Shown here one piece after another: positions 9,131 through 18,531 of a stretch of 64,000 nt of DNA. Every line of letters starts with the position of its first letter. Position 1 is the first letter of the stretch. The stretch is from Natronorubrum thiooxidans. GTDB lineage: Archaea > Halobacteriota > Halobacteria > Halobacteriales > Natrialbaceae. The translations under genes and the position numbers were made by a program. The stretch covers positions 62,001-126,000 of the forward strand of contig NZ_FTNR01000008.1 of the NCBI RefSeq assembly GCF_900156475.1. The letters run 5' to 3'. Below the pieces are notes generated by a model, which saw only the letters and a list, made by a program, of their open reading frames with translations, had not been told where the DNA came from and ran no database searches.

Positions 9131-11644
9131 TCAGTCCTCAAGCAACGGCCGCGACGAGTTGGTAACGACCAGCAGGCTGCTCGCACCCATTGCAAGCGCC
9201 GCGAACAACGGGTTGAGCAGTCCCGTCACGGCGAGTGGGATCGCGATCGCGTTGTAACAAAACGCCCAGCCGATGTTGCCTTTCACGCGCCGGTCGGTCG
9301 CTCGAGCGAGGTCGAAAACGGTCTCGACCGAATTCAGGTTGTCGTCGACGAGGGCGACGTCCGCCGCGTCGGCGGCCATCGCCGTGCCACCGCCGAGGGC
9401 GATTCCGAGGTCGGCAGCCGCAAGCGCTGGCGCATCGTTGGTCCCATCGCCGATCATGACCGTCTGGCCGCGCTCTTTGAGTCGTTCGACAGTCTCGGCT
9501 TTGCCTTCGGGCGGGACACCCGCGAACACCTGCTCGACGGCCGGATGCTCGCGGAAGCGACTCGCGGCTTTCGCGTCGTCGCCGGTGAGAACGATGACGT
9601 CGGTGTCGGTCTTCGAAATCGCCGTCAGCGTCTCCGCCCACTCCCCGCGGAGTTCATCACCGACGACGATGACGCCCTCAGCTCGTCCATTACGGCCGAC
9701 CGCGACCGGAACCTGCCCGGTCTGTCGACCGTCGTCGATTCGGGCAGCGATTGACTCGGGGACCGTCCAGCCACGGTCAGCAAAGAGGTCTGGGTGGCCA
9801 ACGACGACCTCCTCGCCATCGACAACGCCGCTGACACCGGTTCGGTGCGTGTCGAACGCCGTCACGCGGTCGCTTTCGGCGGTCGGCTCCGACATTGATT
9901 CGGACTCGACCTCCGTTTCCTCGTCGGCTACTGTCGCTCTCTCCGCATCAGCTTCCGTCGTCTCCTCGAGGACGTCCGAGCCACCGTCTGTCGCCGGACG
10001 CAGGGCGGCGATCGCCTGCCCGATCGGGTGAGCGGACTGGGCCTCGAGCAGCGCTGCCTGTTCCACGAGGCCGTCGTCGCAGCCGGCGTCGACGACAGTC
10101 ATCTCGCCGGTCGTCAGCGTCCCGGTCTTGTCGAAGACGACGGTGTCCGCGGTACGGATGCGCTCGAAGACGCTGTCGTCGAAGACGACGATCGATCGCT
10201 CTAAGGCGTCTCGAATGCCGGCCGCGACCGCAAGCGGCGTTGCCAGCCCGAGCGCGCACGGACAGGAGACGATCAACACCGTCAGCCCGACGAGCAACGC
10301 AGCGGACACCCCGTAGCCCAAGACGATGTAGAGCGTCGTGACGACGATCGAGAGCACGAGCACGAGCGGGACGAAGATCGTCGCCAGTTTGTCCGCGAGT
10401 TTCTGAATGCCGTGGGTCCCGCTCTGGAGATCCCAGACGAGTTCGGTGATTCGGTCGAGGCTGCTGGTCGCGTTTTCCCCGACACGGACGGTGACCGCAC
10501 CGTCGGCGACCATCGAGCCGCCGACGACCGCGTCGCCGGAGGTTTTGCCGACCGGCAACGACTCGCCGGTGATGACCGCCTCGTCGACCGCAGCCTCGCC
10601 GTCGACGACATCGCCATCGACGGGAATCCGCTCGCCGGCCCGAACCAGCACGTGATCGTCCGCCTCGAGATCGGCGACGGCGACGTCGTCGTGGCCCCCG
10701 TCGTCGCGAACCCGGCGGGCTTCGTCGACCTGAATCGAGGTGAGATCCGAGAGGCGCTCGGTCGCCTGCTGTTTGATCGTCGTCTCGTAGTAGTTCCCGA
10801 CGGAGACGATAACGATGATGGCGACGGTGACGTCGTAGTAGATGTGGTCGCCACCGACGATGACCGAGAGCGTACTGTAGAGGTATGCGCTGACGGCCGC
10901 AATCGCGACGAGCAGATCCATGTTCGGCGATCTGGTCCGTGCGCTGACGTACGCTCCCTGCAGGATCGGCTTGCCCGTGACGGCCAACACGATCGTCGTG
11001 AGGGCGGCAACAACGAGATAGAACGGCGTCGCGAGCGGACTCGCAAGCGTCGCCTCGAGGAACTCCGTCGTCCGCTCGTCATAAAAGAGCCCGCCGAAGT
11101 AGATGGGGTAGATGAGCACGATGTACTGCAACATCACCATCATCCCCATGAGGACACCGACGACGACGCGTCCCATCGCCCAGTTGTTCGCCTGTCGGCG
11201 GCTAAAGGCGTCCTCGCGGTCGTAGGCGCTGTATCCGAGGCCGCTGATCGCCTCCTGAAGGGCCGACTGGGAGACGGTTTTTGGGTCGTGATCGATCCGC
11301 ACCGTGTCCGTGACGTAACTCGCGCTCGCGTCGCTGACGCCATCCGTGTCACGCGAGACCGACTCGATGAACGCCTCGCAGGTCGCACAGTGCATCCCGT
11401 CGACCTCGAGGAACGTCGCCTCGTGATCGTCGGGGACCTCTCGCCTGCGGTTCGTGTCGTCGTCGGTCGCTCGCGTGCGACGGACGTCGTCGGCGTCGAT
11501 CTCAAGGTCCTCGAGGTCGCCGAGCGTCTCGTAGACGTCTCGACAGCCGACACAGCAGAAGGCGTCGCCGTCGTGGGTGACGCCGCTCCCTTCGACGGGG
11601 AGGTCACAGAGCGTACAACCGGTCTCGAGGTGATCGTCTGTCAT
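9131..11644 (-). CDS. Copper-type P1B ATPase, CcoI/FixI-like
   Basis: An 837-residue heavy-metal ATPase. The N-terminus has CTLC and FCCVGC (residues 10-34), a cysteine-rich segment like that of CcoI/FixI. An HMA domain with MHCATC follows (Cys86, Cys89). About eight membrane helices include CPC at 461-463, the Cu+ transport site. DKTGT (505-509) holds the phosphorylated Asp, and GDGTNDAPALAAADLG lies near the end. The nucleotide domain carries a Glu-rich insertion (EETTEADAERATVADEE region). It starts 24 bp after the SafE-like gene. That pairing in bacteria serves copper delivery to haem-copper oxidases, so export-for-assembly is at least as likely as detoxification. Confidence 0.93.
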   Translation of the reverse strand: MTDDHLETGCTLCDLPVEGSGVTHDGDAFCCVGCRDVYETLGDLEDLEIDADDVRRTRATDDDTNRRREVPDDHEATFLEVDGMHCATCEAFIESVSRDTDGVSDASASYVTDTVRIDHDPKTVSQSALQEAISGLGYSAYDREDAFSRRQANNWAMGRVVVGVLMGMMVMLQYIVLIYPIYFGGLFYDERTTEFLEATLASPLATPFYLVVAALTTIVLAVTGKPILQGAYVSARTRSPNMDLLVAIAAVSAYLYSTLSVIVGGDHIYYDVTVAIIVIVSVGNYYETTIKQQATERLSDLTSIQVDEARRVRDDGGHDDVAVADLEADDHVLVRAGERIPVDGDVVDGEAAVDEAVITGESLPVGKTSGDAVVGGSMVADGAVTVRVGENATSSLDRITELVWDLQSGTHGIQKLADKLATIFVPLVLVLSIVVTTLYIVLGYGVSAALLVGLTVLIVSCPCALGLATPLAVAAGIRDALERSIVVFDDSVFERIRTADTVVFDKTGTLTTGEMTVVDAGCDDGLVEQAALLEAQSAHPIGQAIAALRPATDGGSDVLEETTEADAERATVADEETEVESESMSEPTAESDRVTAFDTHRTGVSGVVDGEEVVVGHPDLFADRGWTVPESIAARIDDGRQTGQVPVAVGRNGRAEGVIVVGDELRGEWAETLTAISKTDTDVIVLTGDDAKAASRFREHPAVEQVFAGVPPEGKAETVERLKERGQTVMIGDGTNDAPALAAADLGIALGGGTAMAADAADVALVDDNLNSVETVFDLARATDRRVKGNIGWAFCYNAIAIPLAVTGLLNPLFAALAMGASSLLVVTNSSRPLLED

Positions 11645-11668
11645 CGTGAGTGGGTGGAACGAACGTGG

Positions 11669-12454
11669 TCAGTGGGAGCTGTGTGCGCCTGCAGTTTCGA
11701 GCCCGTCGTAGAACGGGAGCTGTGGATGTGGGACGTGGATGCCGAGGCTCATCAGTCCATGGGCGAACAGGACGTAGCCAAGGACGACGAACGCGACGCC
11801 GAGCAGGCGGTGAACGCGCTGTCGGTGAACGACGTCGACGCTGTCGATGAACGTCCCGTAGGCGAAGACGGCGGGGATCGTCCCGATACCGAGTGCCGCG
11901 AGCGCGAGCGCACCGCCCGTCGGTGAGCCGGTCGCAAACGCGTAGAGGAACGCGGGGTACAGAATCGGACAGGGCAACAGCCCGTGCAATGCCCCCAATC
12001 CGACGATGCCGGGCCCGTTCGCCAGCCGGTGGACCCGTGCCGTCAGCCAGCCGACGACTCGCTCGAGGCCGGGAACGTTGATCCCGCCGGTCGCCCGTCC
12101 CAGCAGGTAGTAGACACCGGTCGCGATGACGAAGCCGCCGATAACGAGCCCGACGCCGCCGCGAGCGAGGTCGACGATCGGCGAGAGTTGGGCTGTGGTA
12201 ATAAACAGCAAACTTCCGAGCGCCCCGAAAGCCGCCCCCAGCAGCGTGTAACTTGCCGTTCGGCCGATGTTGAACAGCGCGTGCTGGCGGACTTCGTAGG
12301 TCGTGAGGTGGCCCCGGCTATCGTTACCGCTGTCCATCTGCCCCGCATAGACGGTCACGAGCGGCCCACACATCCCGATACAGTGTGCACCGGCCAGCAG
12401 GCCAATCACGAGAAACAACAGGACGTCGACGCCGAGGAAGGTGAGTGGATCCAT
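11669..12454 (-). CDS. Sulfite exporter TauE/SafE-like (UreH/DsbD-type) membrane protein
   Basis: A 261-residue protein with six or so membrane helices. It has the paired motifs HCIGMCGPL near residues 24-32 and GLLPCPILYPA near residue 160; the cysteines in these lie at matching positions of two helical repeats. This architecture is found in the SafE-like proteins encoded with CcoI/FixI ATPases, and in CcdA/DsbD relatives. It leads an operon with the downstream ATPase (24 bp gap). A role in copper insertion into a terminal oxidase is inferred from that neighbour, not shown. A C-terminal HPQLPFYDGLETAGAHSSH segment is His-containing and could bind metal. Confidence 0.85.
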   Translation of the reverse strand: MDPLTFLGVDVLLFLVIGLLAGAHCIGMCGPLVTVYAGQMDSGNDSRGHLTTYEVRQHALFNIGRTASYTLLGAAFGALGSLLFITTAQLSPIVDLARGGVGLVIGGFVIATGVYYLLGRATGGINVPGLERVVGWLTARVHRLANGPGIVGLGALHGLLPCPILYPAFLYAFATGSPTGGALALAALGIGTIPAVFAYGTFIDSVDVVHRQRVHRLLGVAFVVLGYVLFAHGLMSLGIHVPHPQLPFYDGLETAGAHSSH

Positions 12455-12635
12455 ACGTGATCGTGTTTCGAATACGTGTTGCTCGAGTTAGCCACTCGAG
12501 GGGGTAATCGGTTTCGCCTCGATTCGAGCCAGTATCCATGTCTGCGTGTGGTTCATCTCTCGAATCGTATGCGTGCTGGTGGCCGTCCCCGACGTCCTGG
12601 TTACGCGCTCGCAAAAATCGACGCTGAGAGAACCG

Positions 12636-13973
12636 CTATTCGACGTACCGGTACTTCCGCTCGCCCATGCGGCCCCAGCCGTCGAAGACAAACTCCGAGT
12701 CGGGCGTCGTGAACTCCTCGACATCGACATCCATGTCGTGGTTGTGGACGTCGTGGATCTCCTCGTAATCGTCCCAGCTGAGGTCGTATCGGGCCTCGAG
12801 CTGTTCCTCGAGGTTCAGCGCCTCGATCTCCTCTTTCCAGCCGTCCTGAATCGTCTCCGCGTGGCCCTCCGCCTGCGCGCCGGAGCCGTAGGAGCCGACG
12901 AGCAACTGGCTGCCAGCGAGATCGAGATCGTTCTCGAGGGCGTGTTTCAACGCGCTCACGCGGGCGACGTGGACGGAACCGGTGTACCAGTTACCGACTT
13001 CGCGCGAGAGCGTCAGCGTCGGATCGATCGTCTCGCCGTACCACTCCTGGTACGTCTCGGTTTCCTTGAGTGCGTCCGTGTATTCTCGGAGTGCGTCGTG
13101 GAACGCCTCCTCGTCGTCGAACGCTTCGGCGCGCGGCTGGCGACCGATCTCGTCCGCGAGCTCTTTCTCGATCGGCGTGTCACGGATCATGTGCCGGTAG
13201 ACCAGCAGGCCCGCCTTGCGGACCATTCCCGGGAACGGCGTGTGGAACGGAATGTAGGCGAACTGATCCGGGTGGGTGTCGCCGGCGACGCTCTCGTAGT
13301 CCTCGAGGGCCTCGCGCATGCGGGCGAGATACACCTGAACGGAGCGTTTGCCGTCGACGGAAGGGAACTGCTGGTTTGGTTTGAGGAAGTCGGTTTCGTC
13401 GGCCGAGCCATAGCCCTGCTCGGTCGAGAGTTCGACGAGGTCGGGATCTTCGGAAATATACATCGCGACGGCACCGGCACCCTGAGTTGCCTCGCCGGCG
13501 TCACCGCGGGCGTACAGTGCCGTGTCGGTCGCGATCACGAGCGCGCCGCGGCCACGATTGCGGCCCGCACGGATCCAGTTGTAGGCGTCATCAAGGCTCT
13601 GGGTCCCCGCGATACAGGCGAACTTCCGCTCGCCTTTGTTCGCGTGGTGGAAGTCGCCGTCGTAGACCTGTTCCAGGCAGCCAGCGACGTACGTCGAAAC
13701 CGGCTTCGAGTTGTCGAAGGCGCTCTCGGTTGCGACGTCGATACGGCCGATATCGTCTGGCTCGAGCCCCTTGCGCTCCATCAGCCGGTGGGCGGCGTTT
13801 GCGCCCATCGTGACGATGTCCTCGTAGCTGTCGGGGAACGAACTCGCGTTGAGGCCGAGCCCTTTCGTGTACTTTTCGGGGTCTTCGCCCTTCTGAGGCG
13901 CGAACGTCCCCGGCAAGTCAAGTTTGAGATTCCCGGTCCAGATCTCGATGGCGTCGATACCGACTGCTGTCAT
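12636..13973 (-). CDS. hmgB: Hydroxymethylglutaryl-CoA synthase
   Basis: A 445-residue HMG-CoA synthase, condensing acetyl-CoA with acetoacetyl-CoA for the mevalonate route to archaeal lipids. The catalytic triad is visible: Glu83 in ATESAFDNSKP, Cys120 in KFACIAGTQSL and His244 in FHTPFPGM. The N-terminus GIDAIEIWTG is typical. A TATA-like tatatgatat (13996-14005) is centred about 27 bp before the ATG, consistent with a leaderless transcript. The gene stands alone; HMG-CoA reductase is not nearby. High confidence from catalytic residues and length. Confidence 0.96.
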   Translation of the reverse strand: MTAVGIDAIEIWTGNLKLDLPGTFAPQKGEDPEKYTKGLGLNASSFPDSYEDIVTMGANAAHRLMERKGLEPDDIGRIDVATESAFDNSKPVSTYVAGCLEQVYDGDFHHANKGERKFACIAGTQSLDDAYNWIRAGRNRGRGALVIATDTALYARGDAGEATQGAGAVAMYISEDPDLVELSTEQGYGSADETDFLKPNQQFPSVDGKRSVQVYLARMREALEDYESVAGDTHPDQFAYIPFHTPFPGMVRKAGLLVYRHMIRDTPIEKELADEIGRQPRAEAFDDEEAFHDALREYTDALKETETYQEWYGETIDPTLTLSREVGNWYTGSVHVARVSALKHALENDLDLAGSQLLVGSYGSGAQAEGHAETIQDGWKEEIEALNLEEQLEARYDLSWDDYEEIHDVHNHDMDVDVEEFTTPDSEFVFDGWGRMGERKYRYVE

Positions 13974-14427
13974 AGCTACTGAATATTGACGACGGTATAT
14001 GATATTGTCGTTCGACCGTTCGACGATCGTCGTAATACTGTGAGAGAGCTGTGCAAAACGCGTTCTAGCTGCTGTCGGCTTCTATCGGGACGTGATCATC
14101 GGCTCTCTACTCGACAGGAAACACACCTTGTTGCTAATTAAATCAATTATTTTATTAATATCGTGGTGATGCCAATAACTGGTCGAGGTGTCGATAGCCC
14201 ACAACACCTCGGCCAGCGTTCCCCGCGAATCCGGCTGCCACGACCACCGGTTCGACCTGCTCCCGTCGAGGCGGTGGTCAATGGTAACACTCGTACCTGT
14301 CGCCGCCCGGCCTCGCTGGGACACCCGTTTTGAACGGTGGCGAAGCGACTTGCCGTGTCGCTGTTGCTCTCGAGGAACGGTATGTTCAGTTGACAGTACG
14401 TCTGCACGAAGAGCGATCGCAGTCGTT
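13974..14427. other. 454-bp intergenic region with hmgB promoter and AT-rich patch
   Basis: The hmgB TATA element (13996-14005) is at one end. An unusually AT-rich stretch lies at 14131-14161 (ctaattaaatc followed by attattttattaat). No open frame here has haloarchaeal composition: the longest minus-strand frame (14082-14324) is neither acidic nor recognisable. No tRNA or hairpin was found. Confidence 0.5.
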
Positions 14428-15009
14428 TCAGTCGCTAATAAATTTGTTATCGCGCCAATTAACGCCGCCCTGACCGGAGTTGTGGTCTCGAGGCCCTTCG
14501 ACGACTTCGATGTCGGCCGGGCGAGCCTCGCCCTCGACGATGCGGGTTGCCTCGAGATCGCCGTCGCGTTCGGAGATTGCGGTCAGCGTCCCTTTTTCGG
14601 CGGTTTCGGCGATGCCACAGAGGACGAGGAACATCTGGTACTGGAGCAACGAGTTCTGGAGGACGGTTTCGCGGTCGCCTTTGAACGCCGCGAACTCGAC
14701 GAGTTCGGATTCAATCTCGTCTTCTTCCTCTTCGTCCCAGCGGAACGAGTTCCGCCGTTCGTCAGGGTCTTCCTCGTAGACCCGATTTTCCGTGATGCTG
14801 GCTTTGAGCTGGGCGGTCGGGGTGTACTTGCTTACCGACTCGTCTTCAGCAACGGCTTTGAGGATGAGTGTGTTGTTCCGCCGCGTAATCTCTACGTCGG
14901 TGACGCCATCCGGAAACGTCGCCTCGTCGATATGCGTGCGAAGGTCTTCGAGGGGCAGTTCAAGGGTCGAGTGCAGTCGATATACGTGTCTGGATTCCTC
15001 TGTTGACAT
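14428..15009 (-). CDS. Conserved haloarchaeal protein of unknown function (DUF7110-like)
   Basis: A 193-residue soluble acidic protein. The N-terminal region (RLHSTLELPLEDLRTHIDEATFP) looks like a ferredoxin-like alpha/beta fold, with NNTLILKAVAED as a strand pair. A strongly acidic linker (WDEEEEDEIESE) and a helical segment LLQYQMFLVLCGIAE follow. No enzyme motif is seen. I recall similar haloarchaeal proteins under DUF7110, but that name is from memory. It is transcribed alone, downstream of a spacer shared with the glutaredoxin gene. Confidence 0.7.
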   Translation of the reverse strand: MSTEESRHVYRLHSTLELPLEDLRTHIDEATFPDGVTDVEITRRNNTLILKAVAEDESVSKYTPTAQLKASITENRVYEEDPDERRNSFRWDEEEEDEIESELVEFAAFKGDRETVLQNSLLQYQMFLVLCGIAETAEKGTLTAISERDGDLEATRIVEGEARPADIEVVEGPRDHNSGQGGVNWRDNKFISD

Positions 15010-15125
15010 AGTGGGAAGGTGTGCGGCGACAGTCGCTGGGTTCCTAGTACGAGCGCGTGACTTATATGACCTGCTATTGAATACGTGGTCAATTGGGTCG
15101 GATGAATGTGTCGACCGTGAATGAC

Positions 15126-15479
15126 TTACTCTACGTCGAGCGTCTCGGCTAGCTCGCCACGTTCGTCGAGTTCCTCGAGCACGTCCGAGCCACCGACGAA
15201 CTCACCGTCGACGAACGTCTGTGGGATCGTCTCCCAGCCGCTGTGGGCCTCGAGTGCGGCGCGGTACTCGCCGAGGGAGTCGAGGACGTCGACGCACTCG
15301 TACTCGTCGCGGTACTGGCTGATTAGTCCGAGCGCCTTGCGGGAGTACCCACACTGGGGCATGAGCTCGGTCCCCTTCATGAAGAGGACGACCTCGTTGT
15401 CGTCGATGAGTTCTTCGACCTGTTCGTTGACTTCGTCCTGATCGAGCCCTTGATTCGGCGGGAAGTCCATATCCGTCAT
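15126..15479 (-). CDS. Monothiol-type glutaredoxin
   Basis: A 117-residue thioredoxin-fold protein with the CGYS active site (PQCGYSRKAL) and the family blocks EVVLFMKGT, TIPQTFVDGEFVGGSD and LEELDERGEL. This is the Grx4/GrxD class, which usually carries or hands over Fe-S clusters with glutathione or, in haloarchaea, gamma-glutamylcysteine; ligand choice is inference. The ATG at 15479 (MTDMDFPPNQ) was preferred to a longer frame to 15533, because the added residues are not glutaredoxin-like. No operon partner. Confidence 0.9.
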   Translation of the reverse strand: MTDMDFPPNQGLDQDEVNEQVEELIDDNEVVLFMKGTELMPQCGYSRKALGLISQYRDEYECVDVLDSLGEYRAALEAHSGWETIPQTFVDGEFVGGSDVLEELDERGELAETLDVE

Positions 15480-15604
15480 ATGTCGGTGAAGGGGGATAGG
15501 CCTTGCGTCACTCACACCGGATAGCCCCGGCACCGGTACGAAGCCGGGTGAACCGTCTCGAAGTCACATCGCGAAGCCGGGCCGTCGTGTCGGCCGCTCG
15601 CCTA

Positions 15605-15612
15605 CTTTTAAG
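15605..15612 (+). promoter_or_regulatory. TATA box of the UPF0173 gene
   Basis: cttttaag is centred about 31 bp before the ATG at 15640, the spacing expected for a leaderless haloarchaeal transcript. Confidence 0.5.
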
Positions 15613-15639
15613 TTGCGTTCGGCCGAACTGTCGCACGCT

Positions 15640-16362
15640 ATGGAGATCACCTGGCACGGCCACTCGACGTGGCATGTCACCGTCGGAGAGACAGCGCTGT
15701 TGATCGACCCGTTTTTCGACAACCCGAAGACGGACCTCGAGCCGGCCGACATCGACACGCCGGAGTACGTGCTGTTGACACACGGCCACGCCGACCACAT
15801 CGCCGACGCGGGCGAGTTTTCTGATGCGACGCTGGTCGCGACGCCGGAACTCGTTTCCTACTGTCAGGACGAGTTCGGCTTCGAGGACGCCGTCGGCGGG
15901 ATGGGGATGAACCTCGGTGGCACTGTCGAGTGTGGCGACGCGTTCGTCACCATGGTCCGAGCCGACCATACGAACGGGATCATGACCGAAAGCGACGCGA
16001 GCGGCGGCATGCCTGCCGGCTTCGTCATCTCCGATACGAAACCGACACAGGCCGCAGACGAGGAGTCGACGACGTTCTACAACGCCGGCGACACGTCGCT
16101 GATGACCGAGATGCGCGAGGTCGTCGGCCCGTATCTCGAGCCCGACGTCGCCGCCGTGCCAATCGGCGATCATTTCACGATGGGACCGTGGCAGGCTGGC
16201 GTCGCCATCGACTGGCTCGACGTCGACTACGCGCTCCCACAGCACTACGACACGTTCCCGCCGATCGAACAGGACCCCGCGGAGTTCGAACGCGAGGTCA
16301 AAGCGACAGGCAGCGACGCCGACGTTGTGATCGCCGAGGCTGACGAACCGTTCGAACTCTAA
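15640..16362 (+). CDS. UPF0173 metal-dependent hydrolase
   Basis: A 240-residue metallo-beta-lactamase-fold protein. It starts [13 protein letters not shown], the standard N-terminus of UPF0173/YtkL. The metal motif THGHADH gives His48, His50, Asp52 and His53. Further ligands are in RADHTNG and YNAGDTSLM, and GDHFTMGPW closes the active site. The substrate of this family is not established. The longer frame from 15613 was not used because the TATA box and family start point to 15640. It is a single-gene unit. Confidence 0.9.
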   Translation: MEITWHGHSTWHVTVGETALLIDPFFDNPKTDLEPADIDTPEYVLLTHGHADHIADAGEFSDATLVATPELVSYCQDEFGFEDAVGGMGMNLGGTVECGDAFVTMVRADHTNGIMTESDASGGMPAGFVISDTKPTQAADEESTTFYNAGDTSLMTEMREVVGPYLEPDVAAVPIGDHFTMGPWQAGVAIDWLDVDYALPQHYDTFPPIEQDPAEFEREVKATGSDADVVIAEADEPFEL

Positions 16363-16479
16363 ATCTGGATCGTCGCCCGCAATAGCCACCGTTTTTCCCA
16401 CACTGATCGCTATCCTATCGATTAGCCGATACGACCACCAGTAACGTTTACACCGTCGGGTGTGGACGTCTCGAGTGCG

Positions 16480-16875
16480 ATGACAAAAGCAGTCACCACC
16501 GTTTCAGAAGAGGGGTTCAGTGCGACGAACGAGGTTCGTGAGTTCGAGACGACGATCGACGCGAACGGGGAGGACGCTCCCGACACGCTCGAGGCCCTGC
16601 TTTCGGCCTACGGCTCCTGTTATGTCCCGGCGCTGCGAGTCGGCGGCCAGCAACGTGGTGTCGACGATCTCGGAAAAATCGAGATCAACACGACCGGCGA
16701 ACTCAACGACGACGACAAACTCGAGTCGGTGACGTTCGATATCCGCGTCGAAGCGACCGTCGACGACGACACTGGCGAGAAGATCATCGAGCGCGCGTTC
16801 GAACTCTGTAAGGTCCACGACGCGCTGAAAGACAGTCTCCACGCGGAGACAACCATCGAGGGCAACGCCTTCTGA
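16480..16875 (+). CDS. OsmC family protein
   Basis: A 131-residue OsmC/Ohr-fold protein. The two conserved cysteines are in YGSCYVPALR and FELCKVHDAL, with an active-site Glu region DAPDTLEALL before the first. Members reduce organic or fatty-acid hydroperoxides; the reductant is unknown here. The ATG at 16480 (MTKAVTTVSEEGFS) is used because the six codons before it are outside the fold and gtttac at 16446-16451 is a TATA-like element about 30 bp upstream. It stands just before the ComEC-like lipoprotein but 65 bp apart. Confidence 0.87.
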   Translation: MTKAVTTVSEEGFSATNEVREFETTIDANGEDAPDTLEALLSAYGSCYVPALRVGGQQRGVDDLGKIEINTTGELNDDDKLESVTFDIRVEATVDDDTGEKIIERAFELCKVHDALKDSLHAETTIEGNAF

Positions 16876-16940
16876 ACGGCATCCTCGAGTTTCTGTACTG
16901 ACAGGTGGGCACAACCCACATATTCGATGACTTCCTCGAG

Positions 16941-18026
16941 ATGGATATGCATCGTCGACATGACCTGCTGGTCATCAGCGTGGTCGGAATTATTGTTCTG
17001 GCGGGGTGTCTCGGTGGCGTCGACGCAGGTGCAGACACCGCAGCGGCCGACAGCGTCGACGGGACCCTCGAGATCCACCACATCGACGTCGGGCAGGCCG
17101 ATTCGACGCTGCTCGTGACGCCCGCCGGCGAAACGATCCTGATCGATACGGGCGACTGGCGAGCGGACGGTCGAGCAGTCATCGACTACCTCGAGACGCA
17201 GGACATCGACCGGATTGACCACCTCGTGGCGACCCACGCCCACGCTGACCACATCGGCGGCCACGCGGCTGTCATCGAGCATTTCGAAGAACACGGCGAC
17301 GGCGTCGGTGCAGTCTACGATTCGGGTGTGGTCCACACGAGCCAGACCTACGAAGGCTACCTCGATGCCATCGAGGACCACGAGGTCACGTTGATTCAGG
17401 TTTCCGAAGGATACACACTGGATCTCGAGGACGAGCGCGTCGAGGCGACCGTGTTGAATCCGCCCGAAAACGGGTCGGGGGTCGGCCTCGACACCAACAG
17501 CATCGCCCTCGCCGTCGAGTTCGGATCGTTCTCCTACCTGACGACAGGTGACGGCGACGAAACGACCGAACAGCGACTGCTCGAGGCACACGATGACCTT
17601 GCGGCCGACGCCTATCAGGCCGGCCATCACGGCTCCTCGACGTCGTCGACACCACCGTTTCTCGATCGTGTCGACCCCGAGGTCGCCGTCATCTCGAGCG
17701 CACTCGAGTCCCAGTACGGCCATCCTCACGACGAGGTCCTCGAGTCGTTCGCCGAGCGCGGCATCGAAACGTACTGGACCGGCGTCCACGGTACCGTCGT
17801 CCTCACGACCGACGGAGCGGACGTGACAGTGACGACCGACCACGAGGCGACGACCGACCCCGAGGAACTACTCGAGCGAAAACACGAGGCCCGCTCGTCT
17901 ACCGACTCGCTGACGACACCGTCTCTAGCTCCAGGAGTGGCGCTCGAGTCCGTGCATGTAGAGGGCACAGCGCTTGGGCCAGAGCCGGTGATTGATGCTG
18001 TGGCCGCGTCTCGTATCAACCCATGA
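16941..18026 (+). CDS. Exported ComEC-like metallo-beta-lactamase lipoprotein
   Basis: A 361-residue protein. The N-terminus is a lipoprotein signal: HRRHD, hydrophobic stretch, then LAGC with Cys23 as the lipidated residue. The mature part is a metallo-beta-lactamase domain of the ComEC/Rec2 C-terminal type: HHIDVGQADSTLL, ILIDTGDW, THAHADHIGG (His99, His101, Asp103, His104), YLTTGDGD and GHHGSSTSS. It therefore looks like a stand-alone surface nuclease or phosphodiesterase rather than a channel. The last 60 residues are not recognised. Its stop overlaps the DUF3006 start, so the two are coupled. A longer start at 16905 is possible but would disturb the signal peptide. Confidence 0.85.
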   Translation: MDMHRRHDLLVISVVGIIVLAGCLGGVDAGADTAAADSVDGTLEIHHIDVGQADSTLLVTPAGETILIDTGDWRADGRAVIDYLETQDIDRIDHLVATHAHADHIGGHAAVIEHFEEHGDGVGAVYDSGVVHTSQTYEGYLDAIEDHEVTLIQVSEGYTLDLEDERVEATVLNPPENGSGVGLDTNSIALAVEFGSFSYLTTGDGDETTEQRLLEAHDDLAADAYQAGHHGSSTSSTPPFLDRVDPEVAVISSALESQYGHPHDEVLESFAERGIETYWTGVHGTVVLTTDGADVTVTTDHEATTDPEELLERKHEARSSTDSLTTPSLAPGVALESVHVEGTALGPEPVIDAVAASRINP

Positions 18027-18295
18027 CCGAACCCGACACCGCAGTCCTCGACCGGATCGTCGACGGCGAGACGGCCGTCCTCTTGCTCGAGGCCGACGGG
18101 ACAGTGGTCGACGAACGCACACTCGCCGTCGAGCGGTTGCCCGAGGAGGGTCGCCACGAGGGTGCCGTCTTCGACGTCGACCTCGAGGGCGAGACACTTC
18201 GTGAGCTTACGTACCGATCGTCGGAGACGCAGGATCGGCGGCAAGCGATGCAAGAGCGGTTCGAACGGCTCTCGGAGCGGTTCGACGATGAGTAA
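18023..18295 (+). CDS. DUF3006 domain protein
   Basis: A 90-residue acidic protein with the DUF3006 pattern: AVLDRIVDGETAVLLLEADG, then RLPEEGRHEGAVFDV. The C-terminal helix is charged. DUF3006 proteins are often found beside ComEC-like metallo-beta-lactamase genes, and here the ATG overlaps that gene's stop (ATGA). The function is unknown. A small accessory or regulatory role for the hydrolase is inferred only from the coupling. Confidence 0.85.
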   Translation: MTEPDTAVLDRIVDGETAVLLLEADGTVVDERTLAVERLPEEGRHEGAVFDVDLEGETLRELTYRSSETQDRRQAMQERFERLSERFDDE

Positions 18296-18531
18296 GTACG
18301 CTTTGCGGAGTCGACAGCGGAAGACCGAAACAGGAGGGGTGGAGGTTGGGGATCGACCCAGTGGTTCGGATGTGTGGGATGACACAACGACGGATGCCCT
18401 CTGCTAGTTCGGTCAGGGTCCGCCGCAACTGGTGGTTGTTTCGATGGGATCATAGCCGTGATGCCAACGTGTGTTGGAACACCGATTCGATAATGGGCAT
18501 CTTCAAGACGATCCCCGAGACAGATGCTGGC

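Noticed and set aside
10412-11926. Long plus-strand frame across the copper ATPase
   Set aside because: Antisense shadow with no domain; the minus-strand protein has CPC, DKTGT and HMA motifs.
12546-13982. 478-codon plus-strand frame opposite hmgB
   Set aside because: Antisense shadow; HMG-CoA synthase catalytic residues are on the minus strand.
14082-14324. 80-codon frame in the hmgB upstream gap
   Set aside because: It runs through the AT-rich patch, with no haloarchaeal composition or recognisable motif.
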